64,000 bases of DNA from Acetivibrio clariflavus DSM 19732 (lineage in GTDB: Bacteria > Bacillota > Clostridia > Acetivibrionales > Acetivibrionaceae). The translations under genes and the position numbers were made by a program. The notes under the pieces were generated by a model that ran no database searches, was not told where the DNA came from, and saw only the letters and a list, made by a program, of their open reading frames with translations. Position 1 is the first letter of the stretch. Each line of letters opens with the position of its first letter. Of the stretch, positions 63,059 through 64,000 are shown one piece after another. The stretch is taken from contig NC_016627.1 in NCBI RefSeq assembly GCF_000237085.1, positions 434,001 through 498,000 on the forward strand. Direction: 5' to 3'.

Positions 63059-63977
63059 TGATCTTGTCAAAACCTACGGCAAATTCAGAGCAGTAGACAA
63101 TCTTTCCCTTGAAATTGGGAAAGGTGAAATATATGGCTTTGTCGGGGCAAATGGAGCAGGAAAGACAACAACAATGAAAATAATTGCCGGGCTTTTAAAA
63201 CCAACGTCCGGTTCGGTTGTTGTTGCCGGAATAGATATATTGAAATATCCGGCATCCTATAAAAATAAAATAGGATATATGCCCGACTTTTTTGGGGTGT
63301 ACGACGATCTTAAGGTGACTGAATATCTGGATTTTTATTCGGGAGTTTACGGTATTGAAAAAAGTCAGAGACCTAAATTGATAGATGAACTTTTGGAGCT
63401 TGTTAATCTTACTGACAAAAAAGATTTTTATGTGGATGACCTGTCAAGAGGTATGAAGCAAAGGCTCTGCCTTGCAAGAAGCCTTATACACAACCCTGAA
63501 CTGCTTATACTTGATGAACCGGCTTCAGGCTTAGATCCGAAAGCAAGAGTTGAAATGAAGGAAGTGCTTAAGGAACTTAAGGATCTGGGGAAAACTATAA
63601 TTATCAGTTCACATATATTACCTGAATTGGCTGAATTGTGTACATCCATAGGTATAATTGAGAAGGGGAAAATGGTTGTAAGTGGCACAGTTGAAGAAAT
63701 AATGCAGAAGGCTGCCCAAAAGAAGATGATTCGCATGAAAGTATTGGGTGATATGGAAGGTGCTGTGAAACTGTTAAAGGAACAGCCTTCGATAGGAAGT
63801 ATAGAAGTACACAACGATTATCTGGAAGCAGATTTCGACGGAACCAATGAGGTTATGGCTGAAATTTTGAAAACTGCAATTAAAAATGACATTCCTGTTG
63901 TTTCCTTTACAGAGGTTGATAGAAACCTCGAATCTGTTTTCATGCATTTGATAGGAGGAAAGGAAGATGAGAATTAA
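63045..63977 (+). CDS. ABC transporter ATP-binding protein (ABC-2 exporter type)
   Basis: A 310-residue ATPase with GGGGTGAG as ribosome site. It has Walker A GANGAGKT (34-41), signature LSRGMKQRLCLARSL, Walker B LLILDEPASGLDPKARVEM and the H-loop SSHILPEL, all intact. A C-terminal extension of about 85 residues (KMIRMKVLGDMEGAVKLLKE... ESVFMHLIGGKEDE) is typical of CcmA/NatA-like exporters. It overlaps both neighbours (14 bases upstream, 11 bases downstream), so it is tightly coupled to the membrane protein before it and the permease after it. Substrate unknown. Confidence 0.93.
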   Translation: MLVINDLVKTYGKFRAVDNLSLEIGKGEIYGFVGANGAGKTTTMKIIAGLLKPTSGSVVVAGIDILKYPASYKNKIGYMPDFFGVYDDLKVTEYLDFYSGVYGIEKSQRPKLIDELLELVNLTDKKDFYVDDLSRGMKQRLCLARSLIHNPELLILDEPASGLDPKARVEMKEVLKELKDLGKTIIISSHILPELAELCTSIGIIEKGKMVVSGTVEEIMQKAAQKKMIRMKVLGDMEGAVKLLKEQPSIGSIEVHNDYLEADFDGTNEVMAEILKTAIKNDIPVVSFTEVDRNLESVFMHLIGGKEDEN

Positions 63978-64000
63978 TCCTGTAATCGAGAAAGAACTGA
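63967..64000 (+). CDS. Start of a probable ABC-2 permease gene, cut by the window edge
   Basis: ATG at 63967 with AGGAGGAAAGGAAG upstream opens a frame (MRINPVIEKEL) that runs off the window. It overlaps the ATPase stop. The first residues match the usual start of ABC-2 permeases, where NPVxxKEL precedes the first helix. Too short to prove. Confidence 0.6.
   Translation, partial: MRINPVIEKEL

Overview
The window is AT-rich, Gram-positive, clostridial DNA. The evidence is low-GC codon use, strong GGAGG-type ribosome binding sites, an alr-ndoAI-ndoA order like that of Bacillus, S-layer homology (SLH) proteins with a CsaB-type pyruvyl transferase, and a Tad/Flp pilus cluster containing a DUF5702-type protein. 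A thermophilic or cellulolytic Acetivibrio/Clostridium relative would fit, but that placement is inference. No rRNA, tRNA, CRISPR array or insertion sequence was recognised.

Layout. 1-4199: end of a polysaccharide/lipid II flippase, then a surface-polymer operon (hexapeptide acyltransferase, GT4 glycosyltransferase, DUF4330-like membrane protein, O-antigen-ligase-like polymerase). 4234-9663: coiled-coil protein, NAD(P)H-hydrate repair enzyme, alanine racemase, the EndoAI/EndoA toxin-antitoxin pair and an exported coiled-coil protein. 9890-16724: an orphan helical protein; on the minus strand TagA and a rare GT4-CsaB fusion; on the plus strand a YitT-type membrane protein and a split transketolase. 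16998-32618: four tandem minus-strand genes of about 3.6-3.8 kb, each encoding a secreted leucine-rich-repeat protein with an Ig-like domain, a Gly/Ser linker and three C-terminal SLH domains. 32980-60178: one long plus-strand cluster with Tad pilus machinery (CpaE/TadZ, TadA, TadB, TadC, Flp-like pilin, two TadE-like proteins, a DUF5702/TadG-like protein, prepilin peptidase), three tandem lipoproteins, a WG-repeat protein, an FHA protein, a PP2C phosphatase, a Ser/Thr kinase, two small membrane proteins and a 2458-residue Ig-repeat surface protein. 60497-64000: start of an ABC-2 exporter operon.

How the parts fit. TagA and CsaB-type enzymes build and pyruvylate the secondary cell-wall polymer that SLH domains bind, so the enzymes at 10.6-13.6 kb plausibly make the anchor for the four SLH proteins beside them. 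The Tad cluster adds a pilus, a giant adhesin-like protein and a phospho-signalling module (kinase, phosphatase, FHA reader). The window therefore reads as a surface-adhesion locus.

The most striking structural signal is two separate tandem duplications of the same form: the 3' end of an upstream gene was copied together with the complete gene after it. A decayed transketolase 3' end with its terminator lies between SLH genes 3 and 4. Two copies of the DUF5702 gene's 3' end lie between the lipoprotein genes. In both arrays the paralogues are mosaics with stretches of identical DNA, which points to continuing recombination or gene conversion.
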